Below the pieces are notes generated by a model that did not search any database, had not been told where the DNA came from, and was given only the letters and a program-made list of their open reading frames with translations. From NCBI GenBank assembly GCA_039105265.1, contig JAPFFF010000018.1, positions 2,232,001 through 2,296,000 of the forward strand: a DNA stretch of 64,000 bases. Direction: 5' to 3'. This document shows positions 28,115 to 38,907 of this stretch, piece by piece (position 1 is the stretch's first letter; every line of letters begins with the position of its first letter). Position numbers and translations under genes: made by a program. Source of the stretch: Tritrichomonas musculus (lineage: Eukaryota > Parabasalia > Tritrichomonadida > Tritrichomonadidae).

Positions 28115-29893
28115 TCATTTGCTATTAAAATCAAAATCTAGAATTATTTGCTTTGGTACGATAGCTGGTGATTTTTTAGTTTGAACTCTTGGATGAATTA
28201 ATGAAGGAAGTTGTTGTTTTGGAGGTTGACTAGTTTCGCTATCAGTATTGATATTACTAATTGCTGCTGCATCAATTTGAAGTCTATTTCCTTGTTCTCT
28301 TTTTGAATCACTTCTTAATTTTTGTAATTTCGCTTCACGAAGCAAAAGTTGAGATCTTGGAGTTTTCGAGATAATGCTTGGCTGGCCAGGTTTAGCTGCT
28401 GAAGCCACTTTTGAAGGCTTTTTTTGCACGGTGATTTTTTGTTGAGCCAACGATGAATGATTTGCTGATCCTGAATTTATAGATGAACCAGAAGCTGAAG
28501 GAGCGATATTTGCTTCGTTTAAGCTGGGATCTTTTTCTTTTAATTGATTTTGAATTGCTTCTCTCCTTTTTTGAGAAGCCGCTGTTTCGCTTGCACCATC
28601 AATTGGAAGTGACTTGTTCGCTTGGATAACTTCATCGTACATCGATTGTAGTTCTGGATTTTCAGGAATTGGAAATATTTGTCTCCATCCTGTTGTTTTT
28701 GCAATTTCTGATTCTTTTTCTGGATCAAACAGAGATTCAACTTTTCCTGCTTGTTTTGATGCCTGTCCATACATTCTTTGTAATGTCATTTGATGTTCAT
28801 GCGCGAGAACTTTTTTCTTAAAATATGGATCTAGATCAAGAATTTTCAATGCACCTGTTATCAGATTATCTTTGAGTTCTTTATCGAATGGTGACTCACA
28901 GAGAAGTGATGGTGAATGATTAACTTCAAGAAGCCACGGCTTCAAATTTTTTCCGAGCATTACATCAAATCCAAGAATTTCGAAACATCGAGATTTACCA
29001 TCGTTCGCTTTGATACTTGTTCGATAGCAATGTGCAATTGATGGCTGGCCGCATAATATTGTCAGAACTATTAATTGATCAATTTTCGATTGTGCATATT
29101 GAATATCAAAACCATTTAATTCAAGTTCGTGAAATACGCATGATAATGATCTTTTATGGCCTGAATCTGGATTTGCTGCGTTGTCTGGTTGTTGAAAATG
29201 TTCATTTTTCTTGTTAACAGAATAATTTGTGAGATGACTAAATACATTTTTGATATTACTAGGTTTTGGTTTTACATACGGTTCTGTACAAAATCTTGTC
29301 ATTCCTTCATTAAATATATATACACGAAGTGGGTCAATTGATGAGATCAGAGCATAAATACGAAAATCAAATTTGAGTCCTTCCAATAAGCATGGTGATA
29401 TATAACGTTGAGCTATTGCCGATTCTGTATAATCGTCAATATCATCAGGATCCATTACAAGAAATATTCCTTTGCCTTGAGCTCCTAGATCAGGTTTAAC
29501 GATAAAAGTTCTTTTTTTAGGTGGGCAAGTTTGCATGTAGTGTTTCATGTCAAGTTTTTGTGCTGGCAAACAAAATGAAAGTGGATGAAAATCATAAATT
29601 TTTGGGAATAATTTTTGCATTTTTTCGAAATTTCTAGCAAGCTCAACTTTTCTTGAAATAGTAAACGTGCCTGGGAAATGATTGACAAATTGCCATGGTT
29701 GTAAGTTTAAACAAAATTCAACGCCAACATAATTATCGGCCCAAAATAATAAATTTTTTGTTGTAGATTCTGTTGTTTTCCAGCCAAGTCTCAATCCGCA
29801 GCGCTTAATCGATGGGTATGTTGTATTTTCTACATTGAAAAAAATTGTTTTCGGCCCTTTTTTCTTTTTTGGTTTTTCTTTTAAAGAAGACAT
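28115..29893 (-). CDS. Tubulin tyrosine ligase-like (TTLL) enzyme
   Basis: A 592-residue protein. Residues about 15-375 are a TTL domain (ATP-grasp fold): NVENTTYPSIKRCGLRLGW near the start; FIVKPDLGAQGKGIFL as the nucleotide-binding lysine loop; LLEGLKFDFRIYAL; HLTNYSVNK; and LLEVNHSPSL at the Mg/ATP site. The long form with these motifs resembles polyglutamylases of the TTLL6/13/4 group more than the tyrosine ligase itself. The C-terminal 210 residues are low-complexity, basic and Ser/Gln-rich, which may bind microtubules. Role: adding glutamates to tubulin tails, mostly in flagellar axonemes. Whether it initiates or elongates chains cannot be told. Confidence 0.9.
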   Translation of the reverse strand: MSSLKEKPKKKKGPKTIFFNVENTTYPSIKRCGLRLGWKTTESTTKNLLFWADNYVGVEFCLNLQPWQFVNHFPGTFTISRKVELARNFEKMQKLFPKIYDFHPLSFCLPAQKLDMKHYMQTCPPKKRTFIVKPDLGAQGKGIFLVMDPDDIDDYTESAIAQRYISPCLLEGLKFDFRIYALISSIDPLRVYIFNEGMTRFCTEPYVKPKPSNIKNVFSHLTNYSVNKKNEHFQQPDNAANPDSGHKRSLSCVFHELELNGFDIQYAQSKIDQLIVLTILCGQPSIAHCYRTSIKANDGKSRCFEILGFDVMLGKNLKPWLLEVNHSPSLLCESPFDKELKDNLITGALKILDLDPYFKKKVLAHEHQMTLQRMYGQASKQAGKVESLFDPEKESEIAKTTGWRQIFPIPENPELQSMYDEVIQANKSLPIDGASETAASQKRREAIQNQLKEKDPSLNEANIAPSASGSSINSGSANHSSLAQQKITVQKKPSKVASAAKPGQPSIISKTPRSQLLLREAKLQKLRSDSKREQGNRLQIDAAAISNINTDSETSQPPKQQLPSLIHPRVQTKKSPAIVPKQIILDFDFNSK

Positions 29894-30140
29894 AAAAAAT
29901 AATTAGATAACGTATAATTTATTTCAAAAAAATAAAATTTTTATAGAAAAAGTTTTCATCATTTGGTTTACGAAAATATTTGAAAATCTCCAAAATTATT
30001 TAGTATTTATTAAATTTTTCTAAATAAACTGTCTTAAAAACTCTTAGAAATAATTAAAAAAAGAAGTTATTTTATATTTAAAAATAATAACATATAAATA
30101 TATTAAAAACTATATCAAACAATTTCAATTCTAAAAATAT

Positions 30141-31760
30141 CTATCCATTTCTATTAAATACATCAATTAGTTTCAATGTGTTTGAAATTAACACATCGCC
30201 TGATGTTTTTTCGAAAAATAATTTCAAATTATTTTCAACAGATTCAATGACATTAGATGAACCAACGACATTAGGGTAAATCATCATTAGAGACATTGCC
30301 ATTAATGTTTGGAAGAAATTCATCGGATCATCAGAAACAAGAGCCGAAACCCAAATAATCCATAACTTTGGTCCATTTATTACATTAGAGTACAAAGAAT
30401 AAACGATTGTTGCAGGAAATTTAAATGAAGAAAGGTCAGAGTGCTCAATTAATTGATACATTAAAGGATGAAAAACCATTAAATTATGGAACGCTTTGCT
30501 TAATAATTGAGATGGGTCATGTTGTTCAACAATTTCAGCAATTCCTGTTTTTGATATAAGCGAAGTAAAGAGCCAAAATACAAAATGTTCGATAACTGTA
30601 GCATCAAACTCGATTATCTTATCAAGAGGATGAAAAAGTTGTGCTACTGCTGACATTACGGAAAAAAATTCGGATATATAAGATTCAAATTTATCCCTCA
30701 TTAAAAAATGCGAAGTCATCGCATTAAATATGACTTTAATTAAAGGGTGATTTTTTGGATATGTTTTAAAAAGAGCTTTTTCAAGCAATTTCATTGATAT
30801 CCGTAAATTTGGCATATGTTCAATTTGCCCTTTAGTAATGGTTGTCCATTGGATTTTCAGTGCTAAATAATCTGTGCAAATATCGCAACTACCACAAACT
30901 GACATTTTGTCGATGATAAACAGTTTTTTTGGAGCTGCTTCTAATGGGGAAGGATCGGGAATAATTCCATTAAATCTTTTTAAAGCCGGATTTGATGAGG
31001 AACAAATTTTCGGAACTGATTTATTTTTTTCGTCTTCATTTAAGCTTGCATTTTCAAGAAGTGAATCACTTTCATCTTCTAATAGAGGAGAATCTAAAAG
31101 AAGAATTATAATTAATAAAGGTGCATAACAAGGAGGGACTGATGATTTGGAGAGTATTTTGAGAGTTTTTTCGTCATCTGGAAATTCAAGTAATTTTATT
31201 AGAATTGATGTGTCAAAAGGGACTAAAACTGATGGTGAGTTTGTTGAAAAATTAAGATATTCAAGTAGTGATTCATGCGCATTTAAGTCATCCATGTAAT
31301 CTGAGGAGCATATTGAACTCTTCTCATTTATTATGAAAGAATCTTTGACGCTTGGTATATTTTTTATACTAAATATATTGTCGAACGAATTATTGAAAGT
31401 ATATAATATCGAAATTTGATTTAAAAAAGTCATAAAGCTAAATGTATCATTGAATTTAATTTCTTTATTTTCTTTGTTTCCTTCAATATTTGATATAAAT
31501 TTGATTTGATTATCAGTTGAAGAAAGCATGCATTTATCATACGTTTGTGCATCAATTATTGTTGATTTTGTTTTATCCAACTGTGATAATATAATGTCTG
31601 GAATACGGTGTGTAAAAAGAAAATTTGATAAAATTTGAATATGATTTTCTGGAATTTCTGTAAGTGGGTAAAAAAATATTTTTAATGAATTTAAGTCATC
31701 GTTTACATGTATAAAGCCATTGACTTTTTCGGGAATGAGAAAAGGACAAGGTAAATACAT
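30141..31760 (-). CDS. Possible divergent TBC (Rab-GAP) domain protein
   Basis: A 539-residue protein. The C-terminal part looks like a diverged TBC domain: HPLMYQLIEHSDLSSFKFPA followed by a short helix and LWIIWVSALVSDDPMNFF resembles the second half of TBC, where the usual pattern is a Pro/Leu-Tyr-His/Leu helix, then W-[ILV]-x-x-L-F and IWD. The catalytic IxxDxxR arginine finger is not evident, so GAP activity is doubtful. The N-terminal half is unrecognised and contains a Ser-rich acidic loop and a CGSCDIC cluster near residue 294. Start: ATG at 31760. An ordinary helical protein of unknown family is the alternative. Confidence 0.4.
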   Translation of the reverse strand: MYLPCPFLIPEKVNGFIHVNDDLNSLKIFFYPLTEIPENHIQILSNFLFTHRIPDIILSQLDKTKSTIIDAQTYDKCMLSSTDNQIKFISNIEGNKENKEIKFNDTFSFMTFLNQISILYTFNNSFDNIFSIKNIPSVKDSFIINEKSSICSSDYMDDLNAHESLLEYLNFSTNSPSVLVPFDTSILIKLLEFPDDEKTLKILSKSSVPPCYAPLLIIILLLDSPLLEDESDSLLENASLNEDEKNKSVPKICSSSNPALKRFNGIIPDPSPLEAAPKKLFIIDKMSVCGSCDICTDYLALKIQWTTITKGQIEHMPNLRISMKLLEKALFKTYPKNHPLIKVIFNAMTSHFLMRDKFESYISEFFSVMSAVAQLFHPLDKIIEFDATVIEHFVFWLFTSLISKTGIAEIVEQHDPSQLLSKAFHNLMVFHPLMYQLIEHSDLSSFKFPATIVYSLYSNVINGPKLWIIWVSALVSDDPMNFFQTLMAMSLMMIYPNVVGSSNVIESVENNLKLFFEKTSGDVLISNTLKLIDVFNRNG

Positions 31761-31902
31761 GAAATTTTATATTTATATCGTTATTTGGTCATTGGTTGAT
31801 AAAAACAAATTCAATTTTTTTCTATGTTCTGATATAAAAAAAACTGAATGAGATTTAAATAAACAACAATATTTTATTTTAAGAATATACATACAAATAT
31901 GA

Positions 31903-32946
31903 TCATTCAACGTGTGGGAAAATATCATTAAACCAATCTTTATCTTGGAGATTTTTGATAAATTTGTCTGTTTCTTTCACTGATTTATCGAGACGCTGGC
32001 AAGCTTCTTTATGGGATTCAATACATAATTTATATTTATCTTTTTGTTGTGGCTTTGGTGATGGTGATCTCTTTTTGTGAACTATTTGTTTTTCTCTCCT
32101 TTCATAATTAATGTTTTCTGGTTTTTGTTTTAATGGCTTTTTAGGTGAATTTAAATGAAATGATGATAAAAGCATTGAACCTCTTTGAATTTTTCGAAGC
32201 ATTTTGTCAATCATCTGGATTTCATAATCATAATAATTGTCAACGCTTGGATCTGGAAAACAATTATTATAGATTATTTGCGCCATTTCTACAGGATCCA
32301 TTATATCTAAATTAACAAAAGTTTTTTTTGTTCTATTTCTAAGTTGAGTTTTAGGTAAATTTTCTCTCAAATTTTGAATTTCTTCATCATTTTTTTGTTT
32401 CAATTTGATAATTTCCTTTTCTAATCTATACTGTTCATCACTGATTGCTTGTTGAAACAGCAATCTTAGATCCTCTGTAAAACATCCACGATTTAAATGC
32501 TTAAGGGTTGTTGTCCATATCAAGTTTCTATATTCTAAATCAAATGCGTTTGATTTGTTCTGTTCTCTTGTTATATGGCTTTGTTTAAGCATTTTCAGCT
32601 TTGCTTGATGACTCCTTTTAAGTTCATCGAATTCAGCTTCAAATTGTTGATTTCTTGAATCGATCATCGATTTTAATTCTGCAATTTGAGCAGAAACATC
32701 AGATGGTACTTGATCTAAACTTTGATCTATTTCTATTTCGTTACTAAGGTTTGACTGGCTGGGTTCGATTTTTGTATCATTTCTTTTTTTGGAAGTAACG
32801 TTTGTTTGCATATTATTTTTTTTTTTTGGACTTGTATTCTTTTCAGGTTGACTATTTTTTTTGATGTCAGGAATTTTGTTTATTTCACCCTGTTCATATT
32901 CTTCCTCTTCTTCCTCCTCGTCTTGAAATGAGCTTTGAGAATTCAT
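31903..32946 (-). CDS. Coiled-coil protein, unknown
   Basis: A 347-residue protein. It begins with an acidic Glu run, then a Lys/Ser/Asn-rich segment, then a coiled coil of about 120 residues (residues about 88-215, for example QIAELKSMIDSRNQQFEAEF). The rest is basic with a short conserved-looking motif (IMDPVEMAQIIYNNCFPDP). Start: ATG at 32946. I do not recognise it. Position among cytoskeletal genes gives only weak support for a structural role. Confidence 0.55.
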   Translation of the reverse strand: MNSQSSFQDEEEEEEEYEQGEINKIPDIKKNSQPEKNTSPKKKNNMQTNVTSKKRNDTKIEPSQSNLSNEIEIDQSLDQVPSDVSAQIAELKSMIDSRNQQFEAEFDELKRSHQAKLKMLKQSHITREQNKSNAFDLEYRNLIWTTTLKHLNRGCFTEDLRLLFQQAISDEQYRLEKEIIKLKQKNDEEIQNLRENLPKTQLRNRTKKTFVNLDIMDPVEMAQIIYNNCFPDPSVDNYYDYEIQMIDKMLRKIQRGSMLLSSFHLNSPKKPLKQKPENINYERREKQIVHKKRSPSPKPQQKDKYKLCIESHKEACQRLDKSVKETDKFIKNLQDKDWFNDIFPHVE

Positions 32947-33554
32947 TTTTTGATATCATTTTTTAAACGTATACATTTTGCAAAAGATTTTCGATTAGTT
33001 TAAAATTAAAAAAAAATCTACTAAATACGGGATGTTGAGCAGAATAGGAAATAAAAGATTTATTGCTATATTTATTTCTTTTTATCATAAAAATTGATTC
33101 TGATGATCAATAATATTGGTAAAAGCGCATAAACTTATTTTTTAAGAATGATCTACGAGCTAAATTGATGCCATAATTTATTATAATTAATGTATTGGAA
33201 ACGAAATATTATATACGATAAATAAAAAATATTACGAATTGCTTGAACAAAAAATAAAATTGAATTTCCAATTTTGCCGATATTGGAGCAAGTAGATATA
33301 TCTCAAGTATATTTTCAAGAATATTTTATAAAAAAAATAAGTATTGAAAATAATTAAAGCGAGAATGGTGTATTTTGATTTTAATATCATTTGAGGCAAG
33401 GAATGAAAAGTAAATGAAAAATCATTGATGAAATTTGATCAAAATAAAATGGAGGATAAATTTTATTTTATATCACCAAAACCTATTCCTTTCAATTTTT
33501 TTTTTATGGAATTGAAATAAATATAACCATATTCCGATTACAACACTTTTTCAA
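32947..33554. other. Divergent intergenic region
   Basis: About 600 AT-rich bases between two head-to-head genes. AACCATATT lies at 33525-33533 just upstream of the right-hand gene. No ORF or element ends found. Confidence 0.45.
33525..33533 (+). promoter_or_regulatory. AACCATATT motif upstream of calcyphosin-like gene
   Basis: Lies 30 bases before the ATG. The same nine bases occur 25 bases before the small ORF at 59151 and 33 bases before SEC13, in the same orientation relative to each gene. Recurrence suggests a core promoter element. Confidence 0.35.
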
Positions 33555-34121
33555 ATGTCTGCAAAAACTGTCATCGCAAATGTAAAGAAAACGATTGAAG
33601 AGAATGGTCCTTCCGATGTTGCAACTCTTGGCAAAATGTTCAATGAAGTAGATACAAATCATCATAGCTATCTCGATGTTGAAGACGAAATCGAAAAATT
33701 GTTAAAGCAAATGGGCTTAAAGCTTAAAGGTCGTGAAATTAGGGTTATCGTAAAGGCGCTTGACCCTGATGGGGAAGACAAAATTTATCTCTCTAATTTT
33801 ATTGCCTTTTTCGCAAAAGAATTACCAGAAAACAGACTCGCTATTGTTAAAGACTCATTTAAAGCGCTTTCTCCAGGCGGAGAAACTAAGATAACAGTTG
33901 ATCAACTCCGAGAAAGATTTGGTGGTGGTAAATATGCAGTTATAGGAGGACGTCGAGTTCTTTTAGACCAATTAGTTAAAGATATTACCCAACTTTTTGA
34001 TTTAGATAACGATGGAGTTATAACAGAGAATGACTTCGTAAATTATTATCGCGATTTTAGCAATAAAATTGAATCTGATGAATTATTTGAAAGCATTGTC
34101 AAAAATTCATGGGCATTTTAA
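33555..34121 (+). CDS. Calcyphosin-like EF-hand protein
   Basis: A 188-residue protein with four EF-hand units. The first (DTNHHSYLDVED, about residues 33-44) and the last (DLDNDGVITENDF, about 155-167) are the best; the last keeps a full Asp-x-Asn-Asp-Gly-x-Ile-x-x-x-Asp loop. Middle loops (DPDGEDKIYLSNF, and one with SPGGETKITVDQL) are partly degenerate. The C-terminal LFESIVKNSWAF matches the terminal motif of calcyphosin (CAPS) proteins. Known members are cytosolic Ca2+ sensors, some associated with cilia and flagella. GC content is higher than in its surroundings, fitting strong expression. Start: ATG at 33555. Confidence 0.82.
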   Translation: MSAKTVIANVKKTIEENGPSDVATLGKMFNEVDTNHHSYLDVEDEIEKLLKQMGLKLKGREIRVIVKALDPDGEDKIYLSNFIAFFAKELPENRLAIVKDSFKALSPGGETKITVDQLRERFGGGKYAVIGGRRVLLDQLVKDITQLFDLDNDGVITENDFVNYYRDFSNKIESDELFESIVKNSWAF

Positions 34122-34470
34122 GCTGTAATTGTAAGCATTGCTTTATGGTGAAATTCATTTAAAATTAACCAAAATGATATTTGACTAAATTGATTTTTAT
34201 TCTTTAATTTTGAAATATTGTTTATATTTCAGAAAAAAATAAACATATTTATTTTGTATGAATATTAACTCTTTGGTTCCAAAGATAACATCCATAGGCA
34301 TAATGTCATTTAAGTATTTTTTTATTTATTATATGTTGCTAAAGCTTTTCTTTGAAATTTATAGATGAGTAAAAGAGAGATAAGAACATTAATAAAACAA
34401 ATAATCAAAGTAAGTATTTTGATAATATAATATTTTATTTAATAATAATAAATAATATTGAAGTTGCAAT
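34122..34470. other. Intergenic region between converging genes
   Basis: 349 AT-rich bases, no feature recognised beyond AATAAA-like polyadenylation candidates. Confidence 0.5.
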
Positions 34471-37400
34471 TTAACGTAAAAGTTTAACCTTTTGAGTAGT
34501 ATTATTTAAGAAATCGATATCAAAATAAAAATCACTTTCTTTGTTTTCTTGAATAGATGTTACTGTAAAATCAACAGCTGCATTAAACTTACGGTATCTG
34601 CTATCTGTTTTTCGCCTTTCATCTTTATTTAAATTAGATGATGGATTTGATTTGCATAAGCCATAGAAGAGTTGAGCAGCCATCTCAATTGATTGAAAGA
34701 TAACTTTAGAGAACCGTAGTCTACGGTCAGGTTCTGTTTTATCTTTATCTTTTATTTTTTGTAAAATGTTACCCAAATCTTCGATTGCAAGAATAAGTAA
34801 GTTCATTATACTTTGATCTGAACCTTCTTTTTGGAACCCTCGAGGAAGAGTCATAAATGGATGTCCAGCCATATTATTAAGTGAAAGCAGGCATGAATGA
34901 ATAATTAGAATGCTTGAAGTTGGAATTGTATGTGATTCAATATTTAGAAGGTTTTTGAAGTTAATATCACTTTTTTTATAAATTCGATGAATGATTTTAA
35001 ATGAAGATTCAAGTTGAATATAAATGAGTTCAGTCAAAGCTTGTAGTGTTGATGGATTTTCAATCGCTAATTTAGAAACGTTATTTGAAACATGGCTAAT
35101 AAGGTTCATTATAGATTCTTGTGTTTGAATTAGATTAGTATCTTTTTCCAATATATTTGGATCAGTTTTTGATTTTATTGATGCATAGCCTTCTTTTTCT
35201 GATTCTAATTTTTCATTTAAGAAAAATACAATATAAGGGAAACTTATACAAATAAATTTGGCAGTTATAGGAGATTGAGGTGGTAATGATAAGAAAATTG
35301 AGAATATGTGTGGCCATAATTCTGAATCTTTGGTCAAGCCATTTTGACCTGGTTCCATTGATGAAATAAGATAGTCGAAAAAGCCTACTTTTTCGAGATT
35401 TTCTGTTGAATATTGTTGCGTGCAAAGAATTCTTGTTGCTTTAAGTGCATGAATAGCGAATTTGGTATTTATCATTGTCTTAAAGAATGACAAAAATATA
35501 ATGGCATTTCCATCTTCAAGAATTGAAGGTTCATCACGAACTTTATAGCTTACTTCTATTATCAAACTTGTTGCAAATTTGTCAGGTGCTTCATCTGATA
35601 TGGATCGGCATGCAATCGAAAATAAATCCATCAAAACGCCACGTCTGCCATTTTGAATTATTAATTCATTTTCAACTATTTCTTTCAATTGTAAAAGCTG
35701 CGTTACAACTTTAAAAACAGTTGTAACTTTTGAAGAATTTTGTGTAACTTTGAGGAAATCTCGAGCTGCTTCCAGAAAATTTTTGAAACTTTCATTTGAG
35801 AATTCCAAAGCTTCAAGTTTTGGAAATACAATAATTGATTCTATTAATTTGAAAACTTCTTCAATGGTTGTAATAGGTAGAATTTTGATTTTTAAGGCAT
35901 CAGTTGCGAAATTAAGTAATTTATCAATATTATTATTCTTTATTTTGGCTTCATCACCATTTTCTTTTGGTTTCTTATCTGCTGTCATTGCATTACTTGA
36001 ATCGGTGATTTTATCAGGAAAGATTGAAAAGAGATTAATTAAAGAGTGAATCGATGAAATTAGTTCTGTTTTACAGTCGATCAAGAACAATCTTTTATTT
36101 AGTTCTTCAACATTTTTGATTAATATTTTATTTAGTTGTTCGGAATCTTGGGTTGTTTTGTCATTATTTCCGTTTATAAAATCTTTTAGTCGACTCACAT
36201 TGATGTAAAATTCTTCTGGACGTGGGTGTGGTTCATAATTCTTGAAGTTATTCAAATCAATATCATTATTTAATATAATTGAGAAATTTTTTTCATTCTT
36301 TTCTTTTTCAAATAAAAGTTGGAAAACATTTATCATGAAAGTTGATATAGTTTTTATATCAAGAAGTGGATAATCAACGCAAAGGAAGATAGAAATGACG
36401 GATTTAAGAAGTCTTGCAATTGATAATATTTTATATTCATTATTATCTTCTTTGAAAATTGTATCGCTTGGATCAAAGATAAAATCAATGATCGTGCACC
36501 ATATAGGAGACATATTTTCTGAGCAAATATCTGACGGTTTTTTATTTTGTTGGATTGGATTAGCTTTTACTGTAGGTGTAACTTTATCATCATTTAACAT
36601 ATTCTTTATTTTTTCTGGAAAGATTAAACGTTTTATAATTTCTGTATTTGTATTTAGATTGATAAATAATTTTGAAACTAATTGAAACACTGTAGCGTAA
36701 ATTTTCCAATTAGCTTGATTCTTAATTGTTGGATTAAATTTGATGAGTTGTTCTGTAATAAATGCAAAGTAGTTTTGACGTAATAAGCTATAAGCAAAGG
36801 TTTTTTGCGTTTCGACGACAGATGAAGCAAAATCAAGTACTCTTATCATTGCTAAATGTTTTTTATGGCGATATAACGTAGAATATACAATGCCACTATA
36901 TATTTCATGACACTTTTTAGGATAATAAATTTCAAATGATTCATTTCCGATTTTATATGCAGCTGCACACAGTAATTCAACAATGTTAAACGATAAAGAT
37001 CTGATTCGGTATAACTGACGATCAATTTCTTCAAATTCTGACGAAAGCGTTAGAAAATTAGTCAAAGCAAAAATCAAACTAGAAACCCAACGATCATTGA
37101 AAAGTTCTCTGTAAAGAAGAGTTGGTTGTTCGTTTTTTCTTATATGTATCGAAATTAAGTTTTGTAGAATATTTAAAGAATAGACTTCAAATTTAATCTG
37201 GCAGCAGAGATCTTTGTAATTTAATGAATTATTAATCGAATCATTGTATGATTTTTTATCTTTGTTTTTAGATTTCTTATTACTTAATGTTGTTTCATTG
37301 TTTCTACATGTAGAGTAAATATTATTTGCTCCATAAATTATTAGATTAATTAATGCTGTTATGAATTCTTGGTTCTCGTGAGCATATTGTAAGCAAGAAT

Positions 37401-38907
37401 AATCTGTAATGATTAATTCGTTCGCAGTTTTGACCAAAGTTATAAAAACTTTCCATTGTGCTCTTTGATTTTGATATTGTCGATAAACGGCTGAAGGGAA
37501 AAAATTGAATATAAAATAATTAACAAATAAGGGGAGTCGGGGTATAAAGGAATTATATGTAAAATGATAATGAATAAAATGGTCTGCGGCGTTAATAAAG
37601 GGGATAATAAGACGATGATCATTGGAAGACTCATCAATAATTTTCACAACATCAGAAAATTTGTTTTCAAATAAAGCATTATAATAATCAGCCATTAAAA
37701 TTGGATTTTTCTTTGTCAATTGTTCAAGAATCTTTGAAGCATATATACATAATTTAGGGTTCCAAAGAAAATCAGTAATGAAATAAATTAACGATATAAA
37801 GCATTTTGAAACTTCATCAATGTTTGAGTTAATTCCTGTTGATCTAGATTTAAAGCATTTCGTAATCAACTCTTTAAAATGGGCGTCTTTTAAGTATTTG
37901 CAGAATTTATATAATAATTTAATATATATAAATTTGTCTTGGTATTTTTCTTCTGTTGTATTTGACGAAATAGTTGAAGAAAGCGAATTTAATGATTTTT
38001 GGAGTTCGTCCATAAAATTAATATTTTTGTTATCATTTAGACTAACCCATACTTTTGTTGCAGTTTCATTGCTTTTTATTGCATTTGACATAATTAGAAA
38101 GAAAAATTCGTTGAATCTATTAGAAAAAACTTTATAACTTTTATCTTCATTATTATTTTCAAAACTTTCATAAAAATAATGGTCAAGCCTATCTCCTTTT
38201 GATTGATGACTAAAAATAAATAAAAGGAGAGGAACAATTTTTTCTCTATCAAGTTTTTTTTCTTTTTCGGAATTAGTGAACTCTAAAACATAAAAAAAGA
38301 TTTTGAGAGCATAAAATATCAAATAATTAAAAATCCTATAAGAATATTTGGAAAAGGCCTGATAAGCGGTTTGAAGCCAATTTGTTTTAATAATTTCAAA
38401 AATAGGAAATTCATTTAAAACTTTTTGTATTTCACCGCCAATTCTTCCTGATTTGGGAAATGATATATAAAAAATACCAACAAAAAACAAAAGAGGAGAA
38501 AAAATATCTTGTAAGTGAAAATTTTTCAAATTATGATAAATCCCATATAAATTTTTCATTTTTTCATTCTCCTCCTTATCTGAATCTTTCGGTTCTTTAT
38601 TTTCATTGGGAGAATAATACGCTCTTAGTAAAAACGAATAATAAAGAATTAGTAAAATTCTGGTTAAATTTAAAATACCTGATTCGTTTATCTCCAATTT
38701 AATAAGGCCATCAATAATTGCGAGTATTTTTTCATATTTGGTATTTTCTTCTTTAGTTATGGAAAGGATATTTAAAAGATTTTTTGCAGGTAATGAATTA
38801 ATTTGTTGAATTTCATGCCTTAATACATCAAATTCTTTATCAAATTTAAGTAAAACGTTTGAAGAATCTGTTAATATTGTTTTAAATGCTTCATATTTAA
38901 TCGTCAT
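34471..38907 (-). CDS. Very large helical protein, unknown
   Basis: A 1478-residue protein made almost wholly of amphipathic helices with short loops, from the ATG at 38907. There is no signal peptide, membrane segment or enzymatic motif. Low-complexity inserts (Lys/Asp/Asn) separate blocks. The alpha-solenoid look and size are compatible with scaffold nucleoporins of the Nup192/205/188 type, or other HEAT-type scaffolds, but no diagnostic motif supports any of these. The frame is intact over 4.4 kb, so it is under selection. Identity is open. Confidence 0.6.
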   Translation of the reverse strand: MTIKYEAFKTILTDSSNVLLKFDKEFDVLRHEIQQINSLPAKNLLNILSITKEENTKYEKILAIIDGLIKLEINESGILNLTRILLILYYSFLLRAYYSPNENKEPKDSDKEENEKMKNLYGIYHNLKNFHLQDIFSPLLFFVGIFYISFPKSGRIGGEIQKVLNEFPIFEIIKTNWLQTAYQAFSKYSYRIFNYLIFYALKIFFYVLEFTNSEKEKKLDREKIVPLLLFIFSHQSKGDRLDHYFYESFENNNEDKSYKVFSNRFNEFFFLIMSNAIKSNETATKVWVSLNDNKNINFMDELQKSLNSLSSTISSNTTEEKYQDKFIYIKLLYKFCKYLKDAHFKELITKCFKSRSTGINSNIDEVSKCFISLIYFITDFLWNPKLCIYASKILEQLTKKNPILMADYYNALFENKFSDVVKIIDESSNDHRLIIPFINAADHFIHYHFTYNSFIPRLPLFVNYFIFNFFPSAVYRQYQNQRAQWKVFITLVKTANELIITDYSCLQYAHENQEFITALINLIIYGANNIYSTCRNNETTLSNKKSKNKDKKSYNDSINNSLNYKDLCCQIKFEVYSLNILQNLISIHIRKNEQPTLLYRELFNDRWVSSLIFALTNFLTLSSEFEEIDRQLYRIRSLSFNIVELLCAAAYKIGNESFEIYYPKKCHEIYSGIVYSTLYRHKKHLAMIRVLDFASSVVETQKTFAYSLLRQNYFAFITEQLIKFNPTIKNQANWKIYATVFQLVSKLFINLNTNTEIIKRLIFPEKIKNMLNDDKVTPTVKANPIQQNKKPSDICSENMSPIWCTIIDFIFDPSDTIFKEDNNEYKILSIARLLKSVISIFLCVDYPLLDIKTISTFMINVFQLLFEKEKNEKNFSIILNNDIDLNNFKNYEPHPRPEEFYINVSRLKDFINGNNDKTTQDSEQLNKILIKNVEELNKRLFLIDCKTELISSIHSLINLFSIFPDKITDSSNAMTADKKPKENGDEAKIKNNNIDKLLNFATDALKIKILPITTIEEVFKLIESIIVFPKLEALEFSNESFKNFLEAARDFLKVTQNSSKVTTVFKVVTQLLQLKEIVENELIIQNGRRGVLMDLFSIACRSISDEAPDKFATSLIIEVSYKVRDEPSILEDGNAIIFLSFFKTMINTKFAIHALKATRILCTQQYSTENLEKVGFFDYLISSMEPGQNGLTKDSELWPHIFSIFLSLPPQSPITAKFICISFPYIVFFLNEKLESEKEGYASIKSKTDPNILEKDTNLIQTQESIMNLISHVSNNVSKLAIENPSTLQALTELIYIQLESSFKIIHRIYKKSDINFKNLLNIESHTIPTSSILIIHSCLLSLNNMAGHPFMTLPRGFQKEGSDQSIMNLLILAIEDLGNILQKIKDKDKTEPDRRLRFSKVIFQSIEMAAQLFYGLCKSNPSSNLNKDERRKTDSRYRKFNAAVDFTVTSIQENKESDFYFDIDFLNNTTQKVKLLR

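Noticed and set aside
34471-38907. Firm naming as nucleoporin Nup192/205
   Set aside because: Only size and helical composition support it; no diagnostic motif seen.
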